DNA of 21,761 nucleotides, taken from positions 1 through 21,761 of IMG/VR virus record IMGVR_UViG_3300028557_000216, one strand, 5' to 3'. This DNA is from a virus. The notes under the pieces are model-generated. The model saw nothing but the letters and a program-made list of their open reading frames with translations, was not told where the DNA came from and did not search any database. Both the position numbers and the translations under genes were made by a program. This document shows, in pieces, positions 1 through 5,119 of this stretch. Within the stretch, counting starts at the first letter, position 1; every line of letters begins with the position of its first letter.

Positions 1-72
1 TGGACCCCACCTCGGACCACACCTTGGACCACACCTTGGACCCCACCTCGGACCCCACCTTGGACCACATAG
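1..72. repeat. 12-bp tandem repeat inside a coding region
   Basis: About six consecutive 12-bp units of the form (C/T)GGACC(C/A)(C/A)ACCT run in from the left edge. On the minus strand each unit encodes four residues, (W/G)-S-(K/E)-V, so changes in copy number keep the frame. Such arrays can expand and contract by slippage or recombination. The number of units beyond the edge is not visible. Confidence 0.85.
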
Positions 73-271
73 CCGCCAAAACAGCTTCATTAGGACTCAA
101 ATACCAATTGAACTTCTTAGGTGCATCAAGTCCCGCCTCTTTATATGCAAGTTTCATCCAATATTCTGTCTTCTCTCTATCCGTTTGTTTTGTGTCGAGT
201 CCAATGGCAATCCATTCATCTCTGTATTGAGAAAGTTTCAATGTTTGTTCTTTTGTCAATGAGTTAGTCAT
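1..271 (-). CDS. Repeat-tailed hypothetical protein (DUF6745-like N-terminus), cut by window edge
   Basis: Ninety codons are visible from an ATG at 271 and the frame is open to base 1, so the C-terminal part is missing. The first ~65 residues include YRDEWIAIGL, TKQTDREK and AYKEAGLDAPKKFNWYLSP. From memory this resembles the N-terminus of DUF6745-type proteins, where a similar helical segment precedes a low-complexity W/G-S-x-V tail. From about residue 68 the protein becomes a run of four-residue repeats (WSKV, GSEV, GSKV). Function is unknown. It is the last visible gene of the leftward cluster, 6 nt after the upstream gene's stop. There is no strong Shine-Dalgarno; the start context AAAGTGTATGAC is shared with the gene starting at 2472. 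The opposite-strand frame over 24-230 is a shadow. Confidence 0.75.
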   Translation of the reverse strand, partial: MTNSLTKEQTLKLSQYRDEWIAIGLDTKQTDREKTEYWMKLAYKEAGLDAPKKFNWYLSPNEAVLAAMWSKVGSEVGSKVWSKVWSEVGS

Positions 272-277
272 ACACTT

Positions 278-424
278 TTAATTATTAGTAAAGAAAGAGC
301 GTTTATGGCCGCAAGTCATGAGGCGCGTTGCTCCGGGACCGAAAGGGAAGAGATAATAAACCTCAACACTTTGAAAGTCCATAAAGAGCATGTCCATGGT
401 TTTTTCTGCGAGTGTTACTTTCAT
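278..424 (-). CDS. Small hypothetical protein, 48 aa
   Basis: ATG at 424, stop TAA at 278-280. AGGA lies 5-8 nt before the ATG, overlapping the end of the upstream gene (stop at 431-433). The product begins MKVTLAEKTMDMLFMDF and contains VYYLFPFGPGATRLMTCGHKR. The pattern is typical of tiny phage proteins that cannot be assigned a fold by eye. No family is recognised. Its place between two overlapping or abutting genes in the same direction is the main reason to call it real. Confidence 0.6.
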   Translation of the reverse strand: MKVTLAEKTMDMLFMDFQSVEVYYLFPFGPGATRLMTCGHKRSFFTNN

Positions 425-430
425 ACAATC

Positions 431-610
431 CTATAAAGCATCTTCTATGCCATATTTAAGTGTTTGATCTTTCGTGTTTTTAGTGTCTAAGCTTTGTTCA
501 TGTGTCAAAATTTCTCTTAACAGCGTTTCCGTTAAAGCTTCCGCCGCGAACGTGTCTTGACGTTCTCTAAAGCGGATAACTTCGTCATAGGTCATTTCGT
601 TCGGGATCAT
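431..610 (-). CDS. Small hypothetical protein, 59 aa
   Basis: The ATG at 610 overlaps the TGA of the upstream gene in an ATGA arrangement, which suggests translational coupling. The product starts MIPNEMTYDEVIRFRERQ, is charged and probably helical, and ends YGIEDAL. No membrane segment or metal site is seen and no family is recognised. Its last ~30 codons and the following start context resemble a non-coding stretch at 1948-2030, suggesting an old duplication (see that entry). Confidence 0.65.
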   Translation of the reverse strand: MIPNEMTYDEVIRFRERQDTFAAEALTETLLREILTHEQSLDTKNTKDQTLKYGIEDAL

Positions 611-897
611 TTTAACGCCAAGTATTCTTTCAAAAAATCCATTTTGACCGGGCTTTGTTCTAAAAGATAGTTTAGTTTGTTTTGCGCTTCTTTTGCATCT
701 TTAGTTTCTAAAACCATTTTAAAATTTAAAAACACACCAATGCTATCTTTGGCCGTTTGAAATCCTTTATGTTCATTCGAACACTTAAACCCTTCCCAGC
801 TTTCGGCTTGTGTTGGCTCTCCCCAAGATTGATAGGATACAAAGCCCCTAGAAGCTGTAAAATCATTAATAAATCCTATCCTATAATGACGCCGCAT
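607..897 (-). CDS. Hypothetical protein, 96 aa
   Basis: ATG at 897, 4 nt after the upstream gene's TAG at 901-903; the TGA stop overlaps the next ATG. The N-terminal part contains YRIGFINDFTASRGF and YQSWGEPTQAESWEGF. The C-terminal half (from about residue 48) is helical and charged, with KDAKEAQNKLNYLLEQ. It may be a small modulator of host or phage metabolism, but nothing in the sequence assigns a function. Confidence in the gene is high because of the tight linkage on both sides. Confidence 0.75.
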   Translation of the reverse strand: MRRHYRIGFINDFTASRGFVSYQSWGEPTQAESWEGFKCSNEHKGFQTAKDSIGVFLNFKMVLETKDAKEAQNKLNYLLEQSPVKMDFLKEYLALK

Positions 898-900
898 AGG

Positions 901-1485
901 CTATTTAAGAAGCCTTGATATTTCTTTTTGAATCTTCTTAGGCTTCTCACGAAGCGCCCTAAGTTCTTTTTGCTTAGCCTTATGTTCCGCCACGCGGCGC
1001 ACCGAATCACATTGCACAATCGCTTCTTTTTCTGTAATAATGTCATCGCTGTAGCAATTTGCGCTATACCCAAGGGTATTGTTTCGATCCCCACCTTCCG
1101 GCCAATAGTCGCGAGCGCCTTTATCAAAGCTTCGCACTGTATAGTTCCCGGATACAATGTTAGCTTTGAGATTCAAAGCGTCAAAACATGCGTTAACGAT
1201 GTTGTTAAACTCCACGCGTTGATCCCAATTAGGGACATCGGTGCGCTTATAGCCTTTAGGGCTCTCACAACGGCGTCCAATACGTGCATTATGGCCATGG
1301 CGACGAGTATCAACGCGGAAACTAGACGAATTAAGGCCGATTTTAACGCTCGACGAAGTAACAATCTTAGCATTAGAGATATATCCGGCTAGTTCAATAT
1401 TAGTGCGGAGGTTATGAACAAGTCTTTCCATTTCTTCGCGGCTAATCACTTTTCCGTTGACGTTACGAATTTTAGTTGCTTTCAT
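901..1485 (-). CDS. Hypothetical protein, 194 aa
   Basis: This is the largest gene of the leftward cluster. The start ATG at 1485 has AAAGGA about 7 nt upstream. The middle of the protein is polar with many Arg/Asn (RRHGHNARIGRRCESPKGYKR, DQRVEFNNIVNACFDALNLK). The C-terminal ~45 residues are a basic helical tail (HKAKQKELRALREKPKK). The basic character would suit nucleic-acid binding, but that is inference and no domain is recognised. Overlapping frames at 876-1157, 928-1392 and 1173-1373 are shadows. Confidence 0.8.
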   Translation of the reverse strand: MKATKIRNVNGKVISREEMERLVHNLRTNIELAGYISNAKIVTSSSVKIGLNSSSFRVDTRRHGHNARIGRRCESPKGYKRTDVPNWDQRVEFNNIVNACFDALNLKANIVSGNYTVRSFDKGARDYWPEGGDRNNTLGYSANCYSDDIITEKEAIVQCDSVRRVAEHKAKQKELRALREKPKKIQKEISRLLK

Positions 1486-1488
1486 TTT

Positions 1489-1698
1489 CTAATCCTTTTT
1501 GTAAAGTGGGCACCATTGGGAATGTCCAGGACCGGGCGTCTTCATACCAATTTTCTCCGATCCGCATTCGCAAGTCAAGGGCTTCGGAGGAGTGTATACA
1601 TATTGACCATTATCTTTATAGTGGCGATATGGATACGGATCATTCTCATCGTCTTGATCGTGTTCTAATAGTTCCAATATCCATTTAGGAGGTCTCAT
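1489..1698 (-). CDS. Small zinc-ribbon-like protein, 69 aa
   Basis: The ATG at 1698 overlaps the upstream stop (ATGA). The stop at 1489-1491 is 3 nt before the next start. The N-terminus is acidic (LLEHDQDDENDPYPY). The C-terminus contains C-x-C-G...H-S-Q-W-C-P, a plausible four-ligand zinc site formed by CECG, a histidine and WCP. Comparable short proteins ending in H..WC are common in phage early regions (family knowledge), usually without known function. Confidence 0.8.
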   Translation of the reverse strand: MRPPKWILELLEHDQDDENDPYPYRHYKDNGQYVYTPPKPLTCECGSEKIGMKTPGPGHSQWCPLYKKD

Positions 1699-1871
1699 CC
1701 AAAAAGTCCTTTCTTTTCCTTCACCAATTCACACCAATAATTAGTAAAGAAATTAACTTCGTCTGTATAGTGATATTTTGTAACAAATTCCATAAGTTCC
1801 GAGAAGTTTACAAAGTATTCTTTATAGACAAAACTTCCCGTGTTTTTTGTATAGCAAAGTTTCCATTTCAT
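1695..1871 (-). CDS. Small hypothetical protein, 58 aa
   Basis: The start (MKWKLCYTKN) and the stop both sit in ATGA overlaps, with the 27-codon ORF upstream and the zinc-ribbon gene downstream. The product is rich in aromatic residues (VYKEYFVNF, YHYTDEVNFFTNYW) and ends KEKKGLFG. No family is recognised. The double stop/start overlap strongly supports it as a real gene, although it is under 60 codons. Confidence 0.7.
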   Translation of the reverse strand: MKWKLCYTKNTGSFVYKEYFVNFSELMEFVTKYHYTDEVNFFTNYWCELVKEKKGLFG

Positions 1872-1951
1872 TTGATAATAACCTTGTATCCAAGCCTAAT
1901 TAGCTTATTAAGGGACTCAACGCTGATTTTCTTTACCTTGATAATCTTCAT
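1868..1951 (-). CDS. Possible leader-size ORF, 27 aa
   Basis: ATG at 1951, TGA overlapping the next ATG. The product MKIIKVKKISVESLNKLIRL is basic. No Shine-Dalgarno is clear; the sequence before the start (TATAGTATTGT) is similar to that before the gene at 424. It may be a genuine microprotein or just a leader coupled to the next gene. It lies about 85-90 nt downstream of the expected start of a sigma70-like promoter at 2044-2073. Confidence 0.4.
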   Translation of the reverse strand: MKIIKVKKISVESLNKLIRLGYKVIIK

Positions 1952-2030
1952 ACAATACTATAATGCATTCGGTATGCCAATGGCTAACTATACGTTTTTA
2001 TTAGGCTTGAGTGTTTTTATGGTGTCGAAG
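1948..2030 (-). pseudogene. Decayed copy of the 3' end of the 59-aa gene
   Basis: Bases 1948-1979 match 421-452 at about 26 of 32 positions, and 2011-2030 match 474-491 apart from one substitution and a 2-nt insertion, in the same order and orientation. In the first block the minus-strand frame ends GIPNAL-stop, against GIEDAL-stop in the intact gene, but an in-frame TAG lies a few codons upstream. This looks like a duplicated and degenerated gene end. A shared regulatory or start context is the alternative. Confidence 0.4.
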
Positions 2031-2043
2031 TTATTGACGATAT

Positions 2044-2073
2044 CTTATAACTATTTGATTTTATTACTGTCAA
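2044..2073 (-). promoter_or_regulatory. sigma70-like promoter, leftward
   Basis: On the minus strand TTGACA (2068-2073) is followed after 18 nt by TATAAG (2044-2049), five of six matches to the -10 consensus. It would fire just after the stop of the 58-aa zinc-finger gene (2090) and supply transcripts to the genes from 1951 leftward. Inferred from sequence only. Confidence 0.5.
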
Positions 2074-2089
2074 AATAATAGACAGTGTT

Positions 2090-2266
2090 TTAATCTTCTT
2101 CAGCTTCTCCGGTCTCTAATAGCTCGTTAGCCTGCTCGTCGCTGTATTCGTTGCCGTCTTCGTCAATCCATACATTCTCCGAATGATCGCGACATTCGGG
2201 ACAAATTCCTGTATCGTGGACTTGTGAAGAGCAACACATAGGACATCCATAAAATAACCTAATCAT
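2090..2266 (-). CDS. Small zinc-finger protein, 58 aa
   Basis: The ATG at 2266 overlaps the upstream TGA (ATGA). The product starts MIRLFYGCPMCCSSQVHD and continues GICPECRDH, giving two CPxC knuckles about 12 residues apart, a convincing zinc ribbon. The tail is acidic (WIDEDGNEYSDEQANELL, ending EAEED). It could be a protein- or nucleic-acid-binding adaptor; function is unknown. An acidic tail on a zinc ribbon is also seen in DNA-mimic and transcription-modulating small phage proteins (inference only). Confidence 0.75.
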   Translation of the reverse strand: MIRLFYGCPMCCSSQVHDTGICPECRDHSENVWIDEDGNEYSDEQANELLETGEAEED

Positions 2267-2472
2267 TGATTTTCTCCCATTCTTTTAAGCGTGTCTTCGG
2301 ACTCGTCATAAAACGGATCTAAACAAACTCCAAGTAGAGCATTATGACTTGAATTATCAGACTTTACAATATTAAGATTAACTAGCGCCTGCCCGAATCT
2401 CATATCCGGATATGCCTCAAGATAATACTTGAGATTGATCAAAATAGCGTCGTTTGCTTCTTTACGTGTCAT
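2263..2472 (-). CDS. DUF1040-like hypothetical protein, 69 aa
   Basis: I start it at the ATG at 2472, which has AGGAG about 11 nt upstream. The open frame extends to a GTG at 2568, but that extension overlaps the 63-aa gene completely. The product MTRKEANDAILINL continues with YLEAYPDMRFGQALVNL and DPFYDESEDTLKRM. The pattern of 'helix, P-D-x-R-x-GQ-x-L-x-N, D-P-F-Y, E-x-L' resembles DUF1040-type phage proteins (from memory). It overlaps the upstream gene by 11 nt and the downstream one by ATGA. Function unknown. Confidence 0.75.
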   Translation of the reverse strand: MTRKEANDAILINLKYYLEAYPDMRFGQALVNLNIVKSDNSSHNALLGVCLDPFYDESEDTLKRMGENQ

Positions 2473-2653
2473 ACACTTTGTATCTCCTGCAGCTAATTTC
2501 GAATAGGCCGCATTTAAACGTCTTATAGACATAATCCCCACGTTTGTGGCTCGAAGCACCAACGCCACACGGTTTCAGCGTACAGAGGATTGTACAGCGC
2601 TCATTGACGTATCCAATAGGTTCTTTACCTTGGATATAAAAGACAAGCGTCAT
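2462..2653 (-). CDS. Cysteine-rich small hypothetical protein, 63 aa
   Basis: ATG at 2653 with AGAGG 4 nt upstream. The product starts MTLVFYIQGKEPIGY and holds five cysteines in the pattern C-x3-C-x4-C...C-x6-C (ERCTILCTLKPCGV, KTFKCGLFEISC). That might form a metal site but matches no ribbon I know. It overlaps the next gene by 11 nt. A GC-rich hairpin with an A/T loop (GGCCTC / GAGGT) lies just before the start. Confidence 0.6.
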   Translation of the reverse strand: MTLVFYIQGKEPIGYVNERCTILCTLKPCGVGASSHKRGDYVYKTFKCGLFEISCRRYKVYDT

Positions 2654-2708
2654 ATAACCTCTTTTTTGAGGCCTTGTACCTTTATATTAACACGTCCTGT
2701 ATTATGAC

Positions 2709-2960
2709 TCATTGTCTAGTCCTTCTAAGGTATTCGTTAAATTTTCCTTCGGACAAAGTTTCAATACGATACATTTTAGATTCTACTCCCGGACGTGTTT
2801 TATGTCCAATGAAAGTAAACCCGTCTCTTTCCATACGGTATGCGTTAATTTCTGCTATGCGTTTGAGATAACTTAAGCAAGCCCTAAGGCTTCCGGTCTC
2901 AATAACAACACTCCCGGCCATAGTTCCGGAGCAACGACGAAGATTATATAGCTTTTCCAT
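2709..2960 (-). CDS. Hypothetical protein, 83 aa
   Basis: I choose the ATG at 2960 (MEKLYNLRRCSGTMAGS). The longer frame needs a TTG at 2996 and would overlap the upstream gene by 29 nt. The product is a small mixed alpha/beta basic protein with LSYLKRIAEINAYRMERDGF and a C-terminal RIETLSEGKFNEYLRR. No family is recognised. Downstream (2654-2708) lies a short gap holding ACAGGACGTG, a motif repeated near 3350. Confidence 0.65.
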   Translation of the reverse strand: MEKLYNLRRCSGTMAGSVVIETGSLRACLSYLKRIAEINAYRMERDGFTFIGHKTRPGVESKMYRIETLSEGKFNEYLRRTRQ

Positions 2961-2967
2961 AATGTGA

Positions 2968-3339
2968 TTAAAGACGAATCTCTTCCAGCGTGTCAAGGTT
3001 AAAGATAGCTATTTGTTTGCGGGCTTTTCCAAGTCTGATAGCGGCTTCTTTATTATGCACAACATCCACTAGGTCAAGATACAAACAGTTATTTTCGGTA
3101 TTTACCCATGCGCCGATGGCTTTATTTCCCATACTATTAGGGACGGAACTAATGAAGTTATCGACAAAAGCAAAGGTATCGCTAATAGAACTATGTCCCT
3201 TGATTTTCTCAAAGCCTAATTCACGGGGAAGGGCAACACAATACCCTTCTTTAAGAACTTCGCCGCTTAGGCTAAGTGTTGCACCGCCGTTCATTGTGAC
3301 AAGGTTAAGAAGCTTATTAGCTAATTCGATGTTTTTCAT
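2968..3339 (-). CDS. Conserved-type phage hypothetical protein, 123 aa
   Basis: ATG at 3339 with AGGA 5 nt upstream. The product runs from MKNIELANKLLNLV through GGATLSLSGEVLKEGYCVALPREL to KQIAIFNLDTLEEIRL. The layout 'short helix; T-x-x-L-x-G...GY-x-V; GAWV-x-T-x-x-x-YLD; AIFNLDT' is like an uncharacterised family frequent in phage early regions (from memory, no name certain). No catalytic motif is evident. It is preceded by an 80-nt intergenic control region with three ATGTCTAA sites. The opposite frame 2990-3382 is a shadow. Confidence 0.75.
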   Translation of the reverse strand: MKNIELANKLLNLVTMNGGATLSLSGEVLKEGYCVALPRELGFEKIKGHSSISDTFAFVDNFISSVPNSMGNKAIGAWVNTENNCLYLDLVDVVHNKEAAIRLGKARKQIAIFNLDTLEEIRL

Positions 3340-3362
3340 ACATTCCTATGTAGCACGTCCTG

Positions 3363-3424
3363 TGCCATGTCTAAGGTATTAATATCCGTATAAAAGCATG
3401 TCTAAGGACTTGACATATGTCTAA
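3363..3424. promoter_or_regulatory. Operator-like direct repeats and palindrome
   Basis: The gap between the genes at 3339 and 3421 contains CATGTCTAAGG at 3366 and 3398, and a 10-bp palindrome GACATATGTC at 3412-3421 followed by TAAA. Related ATGTC(A/T)AA sites recur at 4151, 4168, 4214, 4252 and 4795. Repressor binding or a leftward promoter is inferred. Confidence 0.45.
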
Positions 3425-3762
3425 ACTTTAGTTGACACGTCGTCAAAATAATCAGGATGCCAATGCTTAACACTAGACTTCATTGTATTAAATACCTCAT
3501 CCTCATTAGCGCCATGTTTAGCGGCATATGCCTTAAGAATTCTAGGACAATCGAACAAAAACAGAGGAAAATCACAATCCTCTTCAAAATACAGGTAGTT
3601 ACCTAATTTAATAGCCTTCTTATAAAGATACTCAAAGTCACAAGCATATTCTTTCAATGCCTTAAGTGTCACACGCATTCCGCCATGCCCAGGCGTTGAG
3701 ACAAAGCTAACCCCAGGAGCATATTTGTACACATGATCAATCTCTCCCCAAGGCGAAGACAT
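3421..3762 (-). CDS. DUF7007-like protein, 113 aa
   Basis: ATG at 3762, overlapping by one base the stop of the upstream 25-aa membrane peptide (TAATG). The first ~30 residues, with SPWGEIDHVYKYAPGVSFVS and TPGHGG, closely fit the DUF7007 pattern (S-P-W-G, A-P-G, V-S-T-x-x-H-G-G) known from phage and plasmid proteins. The rest contains two acidic/aromatic helices and a possible interaction surface (EEDCDFPLFLFD). The role of this domain is unknown. It ends in the palindrome at 3412-3421. Confidence 0.8.
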   Translation of the reverse strand: MSSPWGEIDHVYKYAPGVSFVSTPGHGGMRVTLKALKEYACDFEYLYKKAIKLGNYLYFEEDCDFPLFLFDCPRILKAYAAKHGANEDEVFNTMKSSVKHWHPDYFDDVSTKV

Positions 3763-3839
3763 TAGCGCGCACCCTCACGCATAAGCGCCACAATGAGGCT
3801 GGAAACGAGAACAACCATAACAACCGTGAAAGACTCCAT
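3762..3839 (-). CDS. 25-aa single-span membrane peptide
   Basis: ATG at 3839 with AGGAGA 5 nt upstream; the stop TAA shares its last base with the next ATG. The product is MESFTVVMVVLVSSLIVALM followed by REGAR. One hydrophobic helix of about 18 residues ends in a basic C-terminus, so a single-span inner-membrane peptide is likely. Good Shine-Dalgarno spacing and coupling to the DUF7007-like gene make it convincing despite its size. Function unknown; superinfection exclusion or lysis control are possible but unsupported. Confidence 0.65.
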   Translation of the reverse strand: MESFTVVMVVLVSSLIVALMREGAR

Positions 3840-3867
3840 ACATATCTCCTAAGCGTTTATAGGGCGT

Positions 3868-3945
3868 TTAATTGCGTGAATTAGAGGGGAGGAAAAATCC
3901 TAAACCCCAAAAAGAGAACCAAAGAATAGAGATAATCATTAACAT
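3868..3945 (-). CDS. 25-aa hydrophobic membrane peptide
   Basis: ATG at 3945 with GGAG 5 nt upstream. The product MLMIISILWFSFWGLGFFLP ends SNSRN. It is very rich in Phe and Trp and should span or insert into the membrane. It lies 28 nt upstream of a second 25-residue membrane peptide, so the two may act as a pair. No homologue is recognised. Confidence 0.6.
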   Translation of the reverse strand: MLMIISILWFSFWGLGFFLPSNSRN

Positions 3946-3988
3946 ATAATCTCCTACGTGTTATCTGTATATAAAACTAATCGAGAGG

Positions 3989-4025
3989 CTTAATCAAGGG
4001 GATTCTCTGGGGGAGAGTGATTAAG
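3989..4025. repeat. Inverted repeat / hairpin
   Basis: CTTAATCA (3989-3996) pairs perfectly with TGATTAAG (4018-4025), with an inner CTCT/AGAG pair. There is no following T-run on either strand, so it is not a classical terminator. It lies over the 3' half of a possible 21-codon ORF. Confidence 0.5.
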
Positions 4026-4055
4026 CTCCTCTGTTAGGTTTACTTTGTCTAACAT
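3990..4055 (-). CDS. Possible 21-aa ORF
   Basis: ATG at 4055 immediately follows GGAG with no spacer, which is unfavourable for initiation. The product MLDKVNLTEELNHSPPENPL is polar. Its end is embedded in the inverted repeat 3989-4025. It may be a leader peptide for the two membrane peptides or no gene at all. Confidence 0.25.
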   Translation of the reverse strand: MLDKVNLTEELNHSPPENPLD

Positions 4056-4079
4056 CTCCTTTGTTTTGTCTATGGCCTA

Positions 4080-4109
4080 TACATAATACATTAGCACTCT
4101 GTGTGCCAA
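4080..4109 (-). promoter_or_regulatory. Candidate leftward promoter
   Basis: On the minus strand TTGGCA (4104-4109), an 18-nt spacer and TATGTA (4080-4085). It is well placed to drive the membrane-peptide/DUF7007 genes. Both boxes are imperfect. Confidence 0.3.
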
Positions 4110-4146
4110 CATATAACTACTTGTATTTAATAAGACGGAGCATTTA

Positions 4147-4260
4147 TGACATGTCAAACTAATAGGCATGTCTGTATAAACATATGTTATTATTAGCTGT
4201 ATAACTTATTACTATGTCAAAGGTATTATCAGCTTGACTTATTGCAAATACTATGCCAAA
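4147..4260. promoter_or_regulatory. Cluster of palindromes and ATGTCWAA half-sites
   Basis: TGACATGTCA (4147-4156) and AACATATGTT (4179-4188) are perfect 10-bp palindromes with centres 32 bp apart, about three helical turns. GCATGTCTG lies near 4167, ATGTCAAAGG at 4214 and ATGCCAAAC at 4252. Together with the palindrome at 3412-3421 they look like operators for one dimeric regulator (inference). Confidence 0.4.
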
Positions 4261-4261
4261 C

Positions 4262-4272
4262 TTAACAACTAA
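4262..4272 (+). promoter_or_regulatory. TTAACAACTAA motif, copy 1
   Basis: Exact TTAACAACTAA followed by GAATAAG, just upstream of the stem-rich block. It is one of six near-identical sites in the window (see the copies at 5181, 6822, 6843, 15486 and 20300). Confidence 0.45.
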
Positions 4273-4280
4273 GAATAAGC

Positions 4281-4569
4281 CCTTCATTCGATTGAAGGCC
4301 TATAATATCAGGGTAATAGTTTAAAAATCAAGGCCCTGGATATCTTGGAGTGTGTTACAGCGCAAGGCGAAGGCAAGGCTTAGGTAACGTTTAAACGGGC
4401 CTAAGCACACCGAGAGAATACTCTCTGCTTCTTCTAAAGAGGAAGCTCGCATACTCCGAGCGTTGCTATAAGCAATGTATAACGTAGTGGCTTCCTATTG
4501 TCTGAAGCTGGCAGCTAGTTCTTTGTCCGAATAAGAGCCCCGAAGCAGAAAGCGAGAGGGGCGGACAAA
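4281..4569 (+). ncRNA. Possible structured RNA locus
   Basis: Successive stems can be drawn by hand: CCTTCA/TGAAGG (4281-4298); ATATCAGGG/CCCTgGATAT (4305-4343, one bulge); GCTTAGG/CCTAAGC (4378-4406); GAGAG-AATA-CTCTC (4412-4425); GCTTCTTC/GAGGAAGC with a TAAA loop (4427-4446); TTGC/GCAA (4463-4475). A two-part stem closes the block: TTTGTCC/GGACAAA around GCCCC/GGGGC (4522-4569). The block is GC-richer than its surroundings. It is not recognisable as tmRNA, RNase P, a group I intron or tRNA. Strand is assumed from the motif at 4262. An origin is an alternative. Confidence 0.3.
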
Positions 4570-4675
4570 TAATAAGGCTTGTATCTCTTATTAAGTATAC
4601 AATTATAGCTAATTATAGGCTATGTGATATGAGTGAATACAAGCTATTGTAGAATTACTCTCATAAAAAAGAAAG

Positions 4676-4719
4676 GAAGCTGCTAATTTAGACTCATTCT
4701 AAACGTAAAAAACAGCTTC
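4676..4719. repeat. Two-part hairpin
   Basis: GAAGCTG (4676-4682) pairs with CAGCTTC (4713-4719), enclosing TTTAGA-CTCAT-TCTAAA (4687-4703). The loop side is A-rich (plus strand). This may be an RNA structure or an origin/recombination element. Confidence 0.45.
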
Positions 4720-4775
4720 ATAACACATAATTTAGGCTTTGTCAAGTATATAATGTATGTTATACAAAATAACTC

Positions 4776-4860
4776 ATTGACTCAAGGCCTCAAGTATGTC
4801 TATACATTAGGACTTCCGGGCATTTGATGCAGAATACCATAGAGTCCTCCCTCAGTCAAT
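4776..4860. repeat. Three-level nested inverted repeat
   Basis: ATTGACT (4776-4782) with AGTCAAT (4854-4860) encloses AGGACT/AGTCCT (4809-4814, 4843-4848), which encloses GCAT-TTG-ATGC (4820-4830). Three concentric stems within 85 nt argue for selected RNA or cruciform structure. Confidence 0.45.
4777..4806 (+). promoter_or_regulatory. Candidate rightward sigma70-like promoter
   Basis: TTGACT (4777-4782), an 18-nt spacer and TATACA (4801-4806). It overlaps the left arm of the nested inverted repeat. A second weaker candidate, TTGTCA-16-TATACA, lies at 4739-4766. Confidence 0.35.
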
Positions 4861-5022
4861 ATAATATTTCTTAAACAAGACGTAGGGCATTAGGAAATAC
4901 AAAACACCTTTGACGGATATTTGTATCTTGTCCCCCGATCTTATTCTTTATACAGAAATATATAAATTAATGTATTCTTAACATATTCTTAATGTGAAGA
5001 TTACGTTAGGATTGTGTTAATT

Positions 5023-5041
5023 GAGAATGAGAATCATTATT
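5023..5041. promoter_or_regulatory. Fur-box-like site
   Basis: GAGAATGAGAATCATTATT matches the classical 19-bp Fur box consensus (GATAATGATAATCATTATC) at 16 of 19 positions. It lies in AT-rich non-coding DNA about 225 nt before the first rightward gene. Binding by a host Fur protein is inferred. Confidence 0.45.
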
Positions 5042-5119
5042 ATGTGAGGAGGGGGTATACTCCACTTACATCACGGAGTACTTTAGTCTAAGCTCATTTA
5101 AGAATTTTCCCCATCCAAC

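Noticed and set aside
928-2078. Plus-strand frames at 928-1392, 1414-1668, 1476-1688 and 1770-2078
   Set aside because: They lie opposite coupled minus-strand genes and have no ribosome-binding sites or believable composition.
2473-2568. GTG-started N-terminal extension of the 69-aa DUF1040-like protein
   Set aside because: It lies fully within the 63-aa gene in another frame, and ATG 2472 has an AGGAG site upstream.
2654-2690. Terminator before the 63-aa gene (CCTC-TTTTTT-GAGG)
   Set aside because: The T/A run is in the loop and there is no T-tract after the stem on the minus strand.
2990-3382. Plus-strand 130-codon frame
   Set aside because: Antisense shadow of the 123-aa gene; no Shine-Dalgarno and cysteine/serine-rich shadow composition.
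4320-4590. RNase P RNA, tmRNA or a third group I intron in the stem-rich block
   Set aside because: None of the conserved cores (P/Q/R/S elements, tRNA-like ends, RNase P signature) could be found.
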